Both the position numbers and the translations under genes were made by a program. Under the pieces are notes generated by a model that was not told where the DNA came from, did no database searches, and was given only the letters and a program-made list of their open reading frames with translations. Shown here one piece after another: positions 6,375 to 13,893 of a stretch of DNA of 13,893 nt; the first letter of the stretch is position 1, and every line of letters starts with the position of its first letter. The stretch comes from Methanothrix sp. (GTDB lineage Archaea; Halobacteriota; Methanosarcinia; Methanotrichales; Methanotrichaceae): NCBI GenBank assembly GCA_023229165.1, contig JALNZQ010000053.1, positions 1-13,893 of the forward strand, written 5' to 3'.

Positions 6375-8669
6375 TTATATTATTTTTGAATAAATTTCTA
6401 AAGTTCTATTATTAAAATTTGTCCAAGAATTTATCAAAGAAAAATTATTTTGATTTAAAACTATTTTCGAAGTTAAGTTAGAATCAAAATAGAGTTTCTT
6501 AATAGCTTCTGCTATATAATTAGCGTTAGGTTCTTTTATAGAATAAGTAATATTACTTAAATCAGAAAAGAAACTACAATTAGTAGTTATTAAAGGTTTC
6601 TGTACTCTCATAGAAAAACGACTAGCTATAGAAACACCATAATATTCAACATTATTAATATTATAATTTGAATATGGTAAAACTATAATATTAGTATTAT
6701 ACAAAAACTGTAAAACTCTTTCTTCAGTTAAATAATTAGAAAATCTTTTAACATTATCATTAAGACCTAATTTTAATATTGTAGAATCTATAGACTTGCT
6801 ATATTCAATTTCATTTTTATTAACAGAAATTAATAAATACAATATATTAGGTATATCATTTTTTAATAAACTTATAGCTTTAATAACCTCTTTAAAATTT
6901 TTATGAGGATGTAAAAAACCAAAAGAAGAAATAACAAATTTGTTATTAAACAGTTGAAATTCATTTTTATTATCGCTATTAAATATATAAGGCTCATCAA
7001 AACCCATTATGATAACATTAATTTTATTTTTATCTAATCCATCTGAAACCATTTTATTTTTTATAAAATTACTATGTACAATAATACTATCACAATATTT
7101 AAAAGATTCATTACACAAACTATTTGTAGCATAATCATGTACTGTAATTATAACTTTACAATTAATTTTATGTAAATCTTCGATTATCTCTATAATTTTT
7201 TTATTATTATAAAATGAATAATGATGTTGTATATGAACTATTTTAATATTATTCTTTTTAACTATATCTATAAGATTGAAAATATTTTTAACTATTATAA
7301 CATTTTTATCATTTTTTAATTTTTCAACCACTCTTTTAGTATAATCAGCTACGCCACAATTTTCACCCCAAGTTGGTATAACCATAACTATATCAGAAAG
7401 TTTTATATTATTATTAACATTAATATGAAGTAAATCCTCTTCTGACTTACAAACTACGTTAGGAGATTTTAATACTAATTCTTCAAAATTATCTGTTACA
7501 ATACTTGTTTTATTTCTGTTATAATATATATTTAAATCTTTTAATCTATTATATATTTTTAATATTGATTGTTCTACCGTAAAATTATCTTCTATTGTTT
7601 TTCTAGCTAATAAACCCTTTTCTTTAATTTCTTCTCTATTATTATAAGCATATCTCATAATTTTTCTTAAATGGCTTATATCTATAATTGGTGATTCTGA
7701 ATCTCTATATAATACACTTGCTTTATGCAATTGATTATATTTTTCAAAACCATTAACATTTATTAAATAACCATTATTATTATTTACAAAATCTAAATAA
7801 GAAGAATTATTAGGTAAAATACAAGGTAGACCAGATGCCATAGCTTCAGCCATAGGTAAACCAAAACCTTCACCTCTTGTCGTTAAAATAAAGCAATCTG
7901 CAGATGTATAGAGAGAAGATATTCTATTGTTACTTAATATATCACCTATAAACAAAATATTAGGATATAACAAATTAGGAGATTCTGAACGATATTTTAT
8001 TATATCTTCTTTAATAATTCTTTTTGATTCTTCTACTCTTTTATTGCCAGTATATGTTTTAATTATTAAAGTTACTTTATCATTTCTATTAAATTCTGCA
8101 AGATAAGCTGGTATTAATAAATCCCAACCTTTTCTTGTTGTATATTCTCCAACTGCTATAAATCTAAAATTATCATCACTTCTATCTATTAATGGCTCTT
8201 GATTTACACTAAAATCTTTAATATCTATTCCTGGTTGCATAACAAAAACATTATTAATTCCATTATCAATAAAAGTATTGTAATTATATTGACTTGGAAC
8301 CCATACTTCATCCATAGCATTACAATTTTTAATCCAATCATATTTTCCAAAATTAGGCAAATTAGTAAATTCAAACATAGTATAACCAATTTTATAACCT
8401 TGATACTCTTTATCAAACCAAGGGGCTATACCAATATTTAATTTTATAGGCATAAAATTTTTGGGAAAAACAGTTGTTTCTAACTCATTTAATTTCTTTT
8501 CTTCATGAGGTTTAAGAACTGTTTCATTAGGTTCCCATAATTTATTAGGCTCTAATTTAATCTTAATACCTAATTTATCTAAACCTAATATAATATCCCT
8601 GGATAATTTTGCATAACCTGAAGGTCCATATACAGGAGCAAAAACTTTTATACATATATCTTTAATCAT
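6375..8669 (-). CDS. double GT-B (GT4-like) glycosyltransferase
   Basis: A 764-residue protein with two GT-B glycosyltransferase units. Unit 1 (about 1-370) has the acceptor-side motif GPSGYAKLSRDI (15-26), DEVWVPSQYN (120-129), a donor-site RKGWDLL (179-185) and EGFGLPMAE (267-275), which is the EX7E signature of retaining GT4 enzymes. Unit 2 (about 425-764) starts IPTWGENCGVADYTKRVVE (431-449), has IVHIQHHYS (477-485) and SSFGFLHPHKNF (581-592). At the EX7E position it has EYYGVSIAS (675-683), where the second Glu is Ser. These enzymes transfer sugar from a nucleotide-sugar. Start ATG with AAGGGG upstream, 9 bases after the tail-protein gene. No membrane segment is seen. Likely targets are virion proteins such as the neighbouring tail protein, or host surface glycans or phage DNA; the position favours the first. 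Confidence 0.88.
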   Translation of the reverse strand: MIKDICIKVFAPVYGPSGYAKLSRDIILGLDKLGIKIKLEPNKLWEPNETVLKPHEEKKLNELETTVFPKNFMPIKLNIGIAPWFDKEYQGYKIGYTMFEFTNLPNFGKYDWIKNCNAMDEVWVPSQYNYNTFIDNGINNVFVMQPGIDIKDFSVNQEPLIDRSDDNFRFIAVGEYTTRKGWDLLIPAYLAEFNRNDKVTLIIKTYTGNKRVEESKRIIKEDIIKYRSESPNLLYPNILFIGDILSNNRISSLYTSADCFILTTRGEGFGLPMAEAMASGLPCILPNNSSYLDFVNNNNGYLINVNGFEKYNQLHKASVLYRDSESPIIDISHLRKIMRYAYNNREEIKEKGLLARKTIEDNFTVEQSILKIYNRLKDLNIYYNRNKTSIVTDNFEELVLKSPNVVCKSEEDLLHINVNNNIKLSDIVMVIPTWGENCGVADYTKRVVEKLKNDKNVIIVKNIFNLIDIVKKNNIKIVHIQHHYSFYNNKKIIEIIEDLHKINCKVIITVHDYATNSLCNESFKYCDSIIVHSNFIKNKMVSDGLDKNKINVIIMGFDEPYIFNSDNKNEFQLFNNKFVISSFGFLHPHKNFKEVIKAISLLKNDIPNILYLLISVNKNEIEYSKSIDSTILKLGLNDNVKRFSNYLTEERVLQFLYNTNIIVLPYSNYNINNVEYYGVSIASRFSMRVQKPLITTNCSFFSDLSNITYSIKEPNANYIAEAIKKLYFDSNLTSKIVLNQNNFSLINSWTNFNNRTLEIYSKII

Positions 8670-8678
8670 TATTTCCCC

Positions 8679-11600
8679 TTATAATAACTGATTCCATTCT
8701 ACAATAACTTTAGAATTTATAGGAGTAGAATCTATAAATGTAATTATATTACTATCTAAAGACCAATCAACATTAGAACGTAATCTTAAACCATTAACAA
8801 AAATTCTTAAATCACTAGCTTTAACTGTAACATATTCTAATGGTAAAATCCAATGATTATCATCAATATGATTTGGTGTACCTTCATGATAAAGTTTAAT
8901 ATTATTTTCTAACTCTTCTAATTTTTGCTGATGTGTTCTTATTTCACTTTCTACATATTCAAGTCTTGATTCTATATTAACAAATGGAAGCTGCCATCTT
9001 AATTCTATAAAAGTATCTATCATTGGTGCTTTTTCCATTATTAAATCACCTGTAGAACGAATCCATTTAACTTCACCATTACCTAAAGTTCTAACTTGAC
9101 TATAAACCTGTGTAGCTTGATTATAATTAATCCATATAGTTCCATCTGATCTTTCAGTAATAGAAACTTCATGACCCCAGTTTAATTCTACTGGTGGAGT
9201 CAAATTAATAACACTATTAGAACTTAATTCATAATCTAATAAAACATAATGAACTTTAAAACTACCACCTATTAATACACTATAAACTAACCAAATATTA
9301 CCATCAGCACTATAATGTAATTCCATTTTAGAATCATTATTAAAATTAGATAATAAATCTGTTCCACCTATAGGTATATAATTAGAAGCAACTACTGTAT
9401 TAGTATTAATATCTAATATAGTTATTTTAGGCTGTTTTCTATTGTCATAAATTGAATTATCTTCTCCCCAAGCTATCCAAACTTTACCATTTGAACCTGC
9501 TTCTTGAGTTATTGTTGGAAAATAACAGTTTTTATCATTAGCACTTAATTTAATTTCTGAACCTATTGTTCCATATACAGTACCACCACCATAAGGATTA
9601 TTAGTATGAAATCTTTGTAAAAATATACTGTTATATCCATTATCTTCTTTTACATATACTAACCATATTTCATCAGCAATACCACCTCTGTTTATATATA
9701 ATCCTTTTGCTGAATAAATATCTTCAGTTATATTATAAAATAATTCTGGATCTGTATAATTTGTTTGACCGTGAGTAACATAACTTCTATAAATATTATG
9801 ATTGTCACTAAACAACCATAATAAATCTTCATCTAATGATGGATTCTGTTGTGGTAATAAAACTATAGATGGTCTACAATCAGAATCTACTGAAAAACCT
9901 GTATTAATAGAAGGCGACCAAACATCTTCAGTTACTTTTCTTGTTGCCCACCATAAAGTATGTGTAGAACCTAAATCCATTGTATCTACCCATAAACTCC
10001 AAACTTCATCATCTTCTTGAACAGCAGATACAACTAAACCTAAATTATTTCCACCAAAACTTACTTTTTGTGGTTCAGACCAAGGATTAATTCCACCTTC
10101 TGTAAAATCATTAACTAAATATAAACCACCTATTTCTATACAATCGCCTATGTTTTCATTTGTATTTTCTACTGTTATTCTATGATCAGTATTTGAAATA
10201 ATATTAAAAGTATGCCAAACATTAGAATTATCTAATACCTGAACATTACCTCCAACCCATCTATCATCTATTGGAAAATCAACATTAATATCTTCTATAT
10301 AATTATTACCTTTAGCTGTTATAACTTTAGGATTAATTATATATTTTTCATCTATAACACTATCAGTAATTATTTCATTAAGTGTAATAGTATTATTTGT
10401 ATTACTTGAAATAGTATAAGTATTTAATCCAATTCGAATATTACCACTTAAGCTGTTAGGAAAATTAGCATATGTATCTTCAATAGTATTACTAACTCTA
10501 TTATCTACTATACCTGTTATGTTTAAAGGATCTCTTAATATTTTTAAAATAACTGGATTATTAATAGAATCACCTGTTAAATCTGCTCTTACACCAACTA
10601 ATTTAACAGTCTCATCCTGCATTAAAACACTATCTACTAAAAACTGATCTTTTAAACCATCTACCTCTTCTTCTATTTTTTCCATTATTAATCTAGTAGT
10701 TTTATTAAAAACTCCTAAATTATCTTCTATTTTTACTAATTGATCTTGTAATTCTTGAACTTCAGAAATTTGGTGTTCATGACCTAATTTAGAATAAGTA
10801 TCATCATGTTCATGATCTATTGGAGAATAATTTTCTTCTATTTCAGATTTTCTAAAATATCTGTTATCATGTGAAGTAATAGGTTCAGTACCATCTTCTA
10901 CTGTTGGTACTGAACCATCATCAGCAGTTAAATGTATTGCCATTTCATTATTATTAATATATAATGGATGAGCATTTATATCATTTCTATGAGCTTCATG
11001 TTTTGCATTTTCTGTATATAAAGTATGAGCATCATGATAAAAATCTACAGTTAATCTTTGACCTATATCAGGAGCAGTATCAAAAGTTATTTTACCAAGT
11101 TCTTTAGTAATTTCTTCTCCATCTTTATTATAAGTTCTTTCAATAACATCTGTTATAATATATAATGAAGAATCAACTTCTGCACTATCTAAATATACTT
11201 TTATTTCTTCATTTGTAGCAATTGGTAAAATCCAAAATTCTTTACCATTAGGGTTATAATCTGGTGTAGTATTATCACTAATACCACCTACACCTGGTGT
11301 AAATTCATCATTTAAACCATAAGGAATATAATCTTTAAAAAAATTAGTTTTATGTTCTGCTAATTCATTAACAGCTTGAAAAGCAGAAGATATAATTGTA
11401 GGTAAATCTTCCATTATATATCTTGTATCAGTTACATCTATAACAGTATGTGGCATATACCATATACGTTCTTGAGAAAATTGACTTACATCTGAATGAA
11501 CTATTAATACATTCTGTGTATATGGAACATAATAAACTCCAGCTATTAAAGTTGTGCTTTGAGAATTACTATTAAGATCATCCCATTGGGCTTGTGTAAT

Positions 11601-12344
11601 AGTTGAAGGAATTTTAGATACAATAATACCATTATAAAAATATTCTATTTTATTTACATTAAGAATTCTATAATTGGATTCAAATTTAACCCAATTAATA
11701 CCTTCATCGTTATCTCCATCCAACTGATTTAAACTAATTTCAGGTTGTTCTTTTAAAATTTTAGGTATAAATATTCTTGCTAATTCAATATATAACATGC
11801 TACCATTTTCATCTGTATCAATAGGTAAATCTTCTACTAATCTTAATGTATAACCTGCTTCATATCTATCAGAAGTATGTTGACCATCAGCTATAGCAAA
11901 ACCAGGTTCACCAATAGCTGATGGTTCAAAATATTTAGCATTACGTTCTAAAATTAAATGAAGTGTTGTATCAATATCATTATCAGGGATTTCTATATAA
12001 TCATTTAATGGTAAAATTACTAATTTACCACCAACATATGCTTTGCCCTTACTGATTTTTAATTCATAATTACTAGAAGGACTTAAAATTTCAGCTTCTT
12101 GAATAGATACTTCTAATCCTGCAGTTAATTCTTCAGTTTCAGTATCATATTCTGTTCTATAAATACCATTTAATTGTCCTCTTGTAGCAAACAAAAAGTT
12201 ATCAAAATCTCTTATAACAGAGTCTTGAAAATCTATAAGATCAATAGGACTCACCTTTAATCCAGATTTAAAAATAACTTTTTCAAATATTTTATTAGCT
12301 ACAGGAACTCCATTATTCGTATATAATGAATATATATCTGCCAT
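8679..12344 (-). CDS. large tail fibre / baseplate-type protein with beta-propeller
   Basis: A 1221-residue structural protein. Residues 20-115 (EKVIFKSGLKVSPIDLIDFQ, then LKISKGKAYVGGKLV) resemble the N-terminal anchor of contractile-phage fibre/baseplate proteins (DUF4815-like, from memory). Residues 490-524 hold fibre-type motifs SHDNRYFRKSEI, HEH (511-513) and HEH (522-524), as in trimeric fibres that bind metal through HxH, followed by a coiled coil (about 525-565). Residues 617-675 and 680-744 are a tandem duplicated beta module. Residues about 752-1100 show six blade-like repeats centred on VWSLWVD, LLWLFSD, IWLVYVK, VWIAWGE, IWLVYSV and IWINYNQ, suggesting a sialidase-type propeller for binding or cutting glycans. 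A second coiled coil (1121-1152) precedes a C-terminal WILP domain that repeats one at 370-437. Start ATG with AAGGGG upstream. A host-recognition role is inferred. Confidence 0.88.
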   Translation of the reverse strand: MADIYSLYTNNGVPVANKIFEKVIFKSGLKVSPIDLIDFQDSVIRDFDNFLFATRGQLNGIYRTEYDTETEELTAGLEVSIQEAEILSPSSNYELKISKGKAYVGGKLVILPLNDYIEIPDNDIDTTLHLILERNAKYFEPSAIGEPGFAIADGQHTSDRYEAGYTLRLVEDLPIDTDENGSMLYIELARIFIPKILKEQPEISLNQLDGDNDEGINWVKFESNYRILNVNKIEYFYNGIIVSKIPSTITQAQWDDLNSNSQSTTLIAGVYYVPYTQNVLIVHSDVSQFSQERIWYMPHTVIDVTDTRYIMEDLPTIISSAFQAVNELAEHKTNFFKDYIPYGLNDEFTPGVGGISDNTTPDYNPNGKEFWILPIATNEEIKVYLDSAEVDSSLYIITDVIERTYNKDGEEITKELGKITFDTAPDIGQRLTVDFYHDAHTLYTENAKHEAHRNDINAHPLYINNNEMAIHLTADDGSVPTVEDGTEPITSHDNRYFRKSEIEENYSPIDHEHDDTYSKLGHEHQISEVQELQDQLVKIEDNLGVFNKTTRLIMEKIEEEVDGLKDQFLVDSVLMQDETVKLVGVRADLTGDSINNPVILKILRDPLNITGIVDNRVSNTIEDTYANFPNSLSGNIRIGLNTYTISSNTNNTITLNEIITDSVIDEKYIINPKVITAKGNNYIEDINVDFPIDDRWVGGNVQVLDNSNVWHTFNIISNTDHRITVENTNENIGDCIEIGGLYLVNDFTEGGINPWSEPQKVSFGGNNLGLVVSAVQEDDEVWSLWVDTMDLGSTHTLWWATRKVTEDVWSPSINTGFSVDSDCRPSIVLLPQQNPSLDEDLLWLFSDNHNIYRSYVTHGQTNYTDPELFYNITEDIYSAKGLYINRGGIADEIWLVYVKEDNGYNSIFLQRFHTNNPYGGGTVYGTIGSEIKLSANDKNCYFPTITQEAGSNGKVWIAWGEDNSIYDNRKQPKITILDINTNTVVASNYIPIGGTDLLSNFNNDSKMELHYSADGNIWLVYSVLIGGSFKVHYVLLDYELSSNSVINLTPPVELNWGHEVSITERSDGTIWINYNQATQVYSQVRTLGNGEVKWIRSTGDLIMEKAPMIDTFIELRWQLPFVNIESRLEYVESEIRTHQQKLEELENNIKLYHEGTPNHIDDNHWILPLEYVTVKASDLRIFVNGLRLRSNVDWSLDSNIITFIDSTPINSKVIVEWNQLL
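10882..10916. repeat. perfect 12-base inverted repeat inside the tail-protein gene
   Basis: GGTTCAGTACCA (10882-10893) and TGGTACTGAACC (10905-10916) are exact reverse complements around an 11-base loop. They lie in codons about 477-488 of the tail protein (GSVPTVEDGTEP), just before the fibre motif SHDNRYF. No T-tract follows on the minus strand, so it is not a typical terminator. Confidence 0.8.
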
Positions 12345-12361
12345 TTTATCCCCTTAAAGTA

Positions 12362-12862
12362 TTATTCTTCATCTTTAATTAAAGTGAAAAGAATTTCATA
12401 TTTTTCTTGTTCTATATCATTAGGTATTACATCATTTTCAATCTTATAGAGATTTACTTCAATTTCTTCTTGTAAATATACATTGTTAAATCTTTTTTCT
12501 TCTTCAAATTTTGCTTTTAAAGTTTCATTATGTTTTTCAGCCAATTCTCTCATTTTAATATTAAATTCATCCAACTTATCTTCTTGTATTTTTACAGAAT
12601 TTCTATCTTGTAAAACTATATTATTTGATTCATCTCTCATTGCATAATTACTAATAATTTCTATTCTTTCTTTTTCATAATCTGCAAATTTTTCAACTTT
12701 GGTCTTTGACTCCTCCTGAATATTCTCATAAATTTTAGTTAAAGAATCTTTATTACGCTTAATAGCATATTTTAATTTATTATTATAAGATCCTTTCATA
12801 GATGATAACACATTAACAATATTAATAACTTCAATACGTTTAATTTTAACAGTATCCGACAT
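12362..12862 (-). CDS. DUF1617-like coiled-coil protein, copy 2
   Basis: A 166-residue, mostly helical, highly charged protein, paralogous to the gene just upstream (12934-13425). Shared landmarks in order: VKIKRIEVINI, a K.AIKRNK segment (31-38), YEKERIE (62-68), QEDKLDEFN (93-101), a helix of about 30 residues rich in Glu/Lys, QEEIEVNLYKI (131-141), VIPNDIEQEKYEILFTLI (145-162). This plan (N-terminal hydrophobic helix, K..YAI.RN, an E-rich helix, EIE.D..KI, then IP..L) is what I recall for DUF1617 proteins encoded near tail and lysis genes in low-GC phages; their function is not known to me. Start ATG with AAAGGAG 5 bases upstream. Its stop is 17 bases before the tail-protein ATG, so the two are probably co-translated. 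Confidence 0.82.
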   Translation of the reverse strand: MSDTVKIKRIEVINIVNVLSSMKGSYNNKLKYAIKRNKDSLTKIYENIQEESKTKVEKFADYEKERIEIISNYAMRDESNNIVLQDRNSVKIQEDKLDEFNIKMRELAEKHNETLKAKFEEEKRFNNVYLQEEIEVNLYKIENDVIPNDIEQEKYEILFTLIKDEE

Positions 12863-12933
12863 AGAAACTCCTTTGCTAAAAAAAATTTAAAACATAAAAT
12901 AATAATAGCTAACTATATTATAAGATAATTCTA

Positions 12934-13425
12934 TCAATATATAAGTGGATATATTATTTCGTAATCATCCTGAGATAAATTGTTTGGAATATCTTCATTA
13001 GAAATTTTTAAAATATCTATTTCAATTTCTTGTGATAAAAATTTATTCAAATTATTTAGCTCTTTTTCTCTTTCCTTAAGAGCATCTTCATATTCTATAT
13101 TCAATTTTTTAATATAGAAATTAAATTCATTTAATTTATCTTCTTCTATCTCTATACTTTTACCATCTTTTGTCAAAGATATTTTACCATTTTCTTTTTT
13201 TGCACATTCCTGTATCTTCTTAATTCTTTTTTCTTCATACTCTTTAAATCTATTTGAGTTAGATTCAAATAATAACTTTAAAATTTCATTTTCATTATCT
13301 AAATTTTTTTTATTTTTTTTTATAAAATATTTCATTTCAATAGAATTTTCTGATTTATCTAATCTATCTAATAAATTAAAAATTTCTATTACTTTATTTT
13401 TATTTATTTTAATTCTTTCTATCAT
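12934..13425 (-). CDS. DUF1617-like coiled-coil protein, copy 1
   Basis: A 163-residue paralogue of the following gene. It has the same order of landmarks: IKINKNKVIEI, MKYFIKKNKKN, YEEKRIKKI (63-71), EEDKLNEFN (94-102), a long Glu/Lys helix, SQEIEIDILKI (131-141), DIPNNLSQDDYEIIYPLI (145-162). The two proteins align almost without gaps through the second half but share few identical residues, so the duplication is old. It starts at the ATG at 13425 with only a weak GGGA ribosome site; an in-frame stop six codons upstream excludes a longer start except by a non-ATG codon. Its own gap to the next gene (71 bases) is the largest within the upstream operon. A DUF1617 relation is from memory and moderate. 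Confidence 0.8.
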   Translation of the reverse strand: MIERIKINKNKVIEIFNLLDRLDKSENSIEMKYFIKKNKKNLDNENEILKLLFESNSNRFKEYEEKRIKKIQECAKKENGKISLTKDGKSIEIEEDKLNEFNFYIKKLNIEYEDALKEREKELNNLNKFLSQEIEIDILKISNEDIPNNLSQDDYEIIYPLIY

Positions 13426-13501
13426 TAAACAATCCCATCGTTAAGTTCTTCATTGATAATCATCAATTGGATTTTAGATATATTTGTAAATAATATTTTT
13501 T

Positions 13502-13893
13502 TTAATATCTTTGGTTTTTCAATTCATCAATTTCTTTTTTCAACTTTTGTATTGCATCGATTAACGCCGGTACCATTTCAGATTTATTATACCCTTCTAT
13601 TTCACCTTCTTTGTTATAAAAGACATAATCGTTGACAACTTCGTGTATTTCTTCAGCAATTAAACCCAATTCATTTTTTCTTGATCCATCTTTGTAATCG
13701 AAATAACAAGGTCTTAATTTATAAATGAAATCAGAATCGACATCGTATCTTACATTTTCTTTATATCTTATCGAAGAAACTACGATTGTCAAATCATTTG
13801 TGGTACTGTCTAAACGTAACTCGTAACCGGTTGAACCTTGAGTTAAACCACCCATTTTTACAGTATCCCAAAAACTTGCTATTGAATATATTT
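13502..13893 (-). CDS. 3' end of a tail-spike/fibre gene: S74 chaperone domain (partial)
   Basis: The frame is open to the right edge of the window (it reads IYSIASFWDTVKMGGL across the edge), so this is the C-terminal end of a longer gene; the ATG at 13855 is internal. The domain is the intramolecular chaperone/auto-protease of family S74 found at the end of endosialidase-type spikes and fibres. It folds the trimer and then cuts itself off with a Ser/Lys pair. The signature VVSSIRYKENV matches the usual SDxRxKxN: the Ser two residues before Ile is the expected nucleophile and the Lys follows five residues later. Then come FIYKLRPCYFDYKDG, LGLIAEEIHEVV and a terminal coiled coil (IQKLKKEIDELKNQ). 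All are classic S74 landmarks. The base composition is unlike its neighbours: 13 CG dinucleotides in 392 bases. Confidence 0.93.
   Translation of the reverse strand, partial: IYSIASFWDTVKMGGLTQGSTGYELRLDSTTNDLTIVVSSIRYKENVRYDVDSDFIYKLRPCYFDYKDGSRKNELGLIAEEIHEVVNDYVFYNKEGEIEGYNKSEMVPALIDAIQKLKKEIDELKNQRY

Noticed and set aside
12885..12915. TAGCTA-centred hairpin in the same gap as a terminator
   Set aside because: The stem is short and interrupted, and no proper T-run follows.
12863..12933. Promoter upstream of the second DUF1617-like gene (TATAAT at about 12917-12922 on the minus strand)
   Set aside because: No convincing -35 box at the right distance and no TCGAT-N16-TAAATTA element; TATAAT is common by chance in such AT-rich DNA.
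13452..13467. Inverted repeat ATTGAT-AATC-ATCAAT after the S74 gene as a terminator or operator
   Set aside because: Only six AT-rich pairs and no T-tract on the minus strand; it could be chance in this composition.
241..13635. Plus-strand open frames (for example 241-471, 2091-2282, 2396-2722, 2762-3055, 4389-4640, 6009-6245, 8199-8441, 9802-10020, 13453-13635) and the minus-strand frame 8225-8416
   Set aside because: All lie antisense to, or out of frame within, well-supported minus-strand genes, have low-complexity Phe/Ile/Asn/Ser-rich products typical of shadow frames in AT-rich DNA, and show no protein motifs.

Overview
The window looks like part of the genome of a very AT-rich tailed bacteriophage (or a prophage of that kind). 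Every supported gene lies on the minus strand, spacing is tight, and most genes have a recognisable GGAGG-type ribosome binding site. The content is typical of a virion structural module: an S74 chaperone domain and a 1221-residue tail fibre/baseplate-type protein, next to accessory enzymes. The strong Shine-Dalgarno sites and low GC fit a low-GC host such as a Firmicute, but the host cannot be fixed from the sequence. No tRNA, rRNA, CRISPR array, integrase or IS element was seen. No gene-free stretch exceeds 300 bases; the longest gap is about 114 bases (1806-1919).

Layout in the direction of transcription (high to low coordinates): (1) 13893-13502, the 3' end of a receptor-binding or tail-spike gene ending in an S74 intramolecular chaperone domain, compositionally unlike the rest. 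(2) 13425-12362, two paralogous coiled-coil proteins resembling the phage DUF1617 type. (3) 12344-8679, a large tail fibre/baseplate-like protein with a fibre-anchor-like N-terminus, HxH motifs, duplicated beta modules and a probable six-bladed beta-propeller. (4) 8669-6375, a double GT-B glycosyltransferase. (5) 6365-2383, an unusual cassette: an HExxH zincin, a subtilase-fold protein that has lost two of its three catalytic residues, a single-pass membrane protein, an MreB/Hsp70-like actin whose frame contains a strong internal start, and a zinc-ribbon protein. (6) 2369-61, small proteins: a basic helical protein, a 69-residue protein, an HNH nuclease, a DUF6582-like protein and a 216-residue protein, ending in a clear rho-independent terminator at 13-39.

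Blocks 2-5 look like one long late operon, with gaps mostly under 20 bases. In block 6 the spacing opens up. Three successive intergenic gaps each carry the same element on the minus strand, TCGAT-N16-TAAATTA, which I read as a phage promoter. The most novel-looking content is the zincin/pseudo-subtilase/membrane/actin/zinc-ribbon cassette, the nested start in the actin gene, and this promoter element. Family names are from memory of motifs; no database search was possible.
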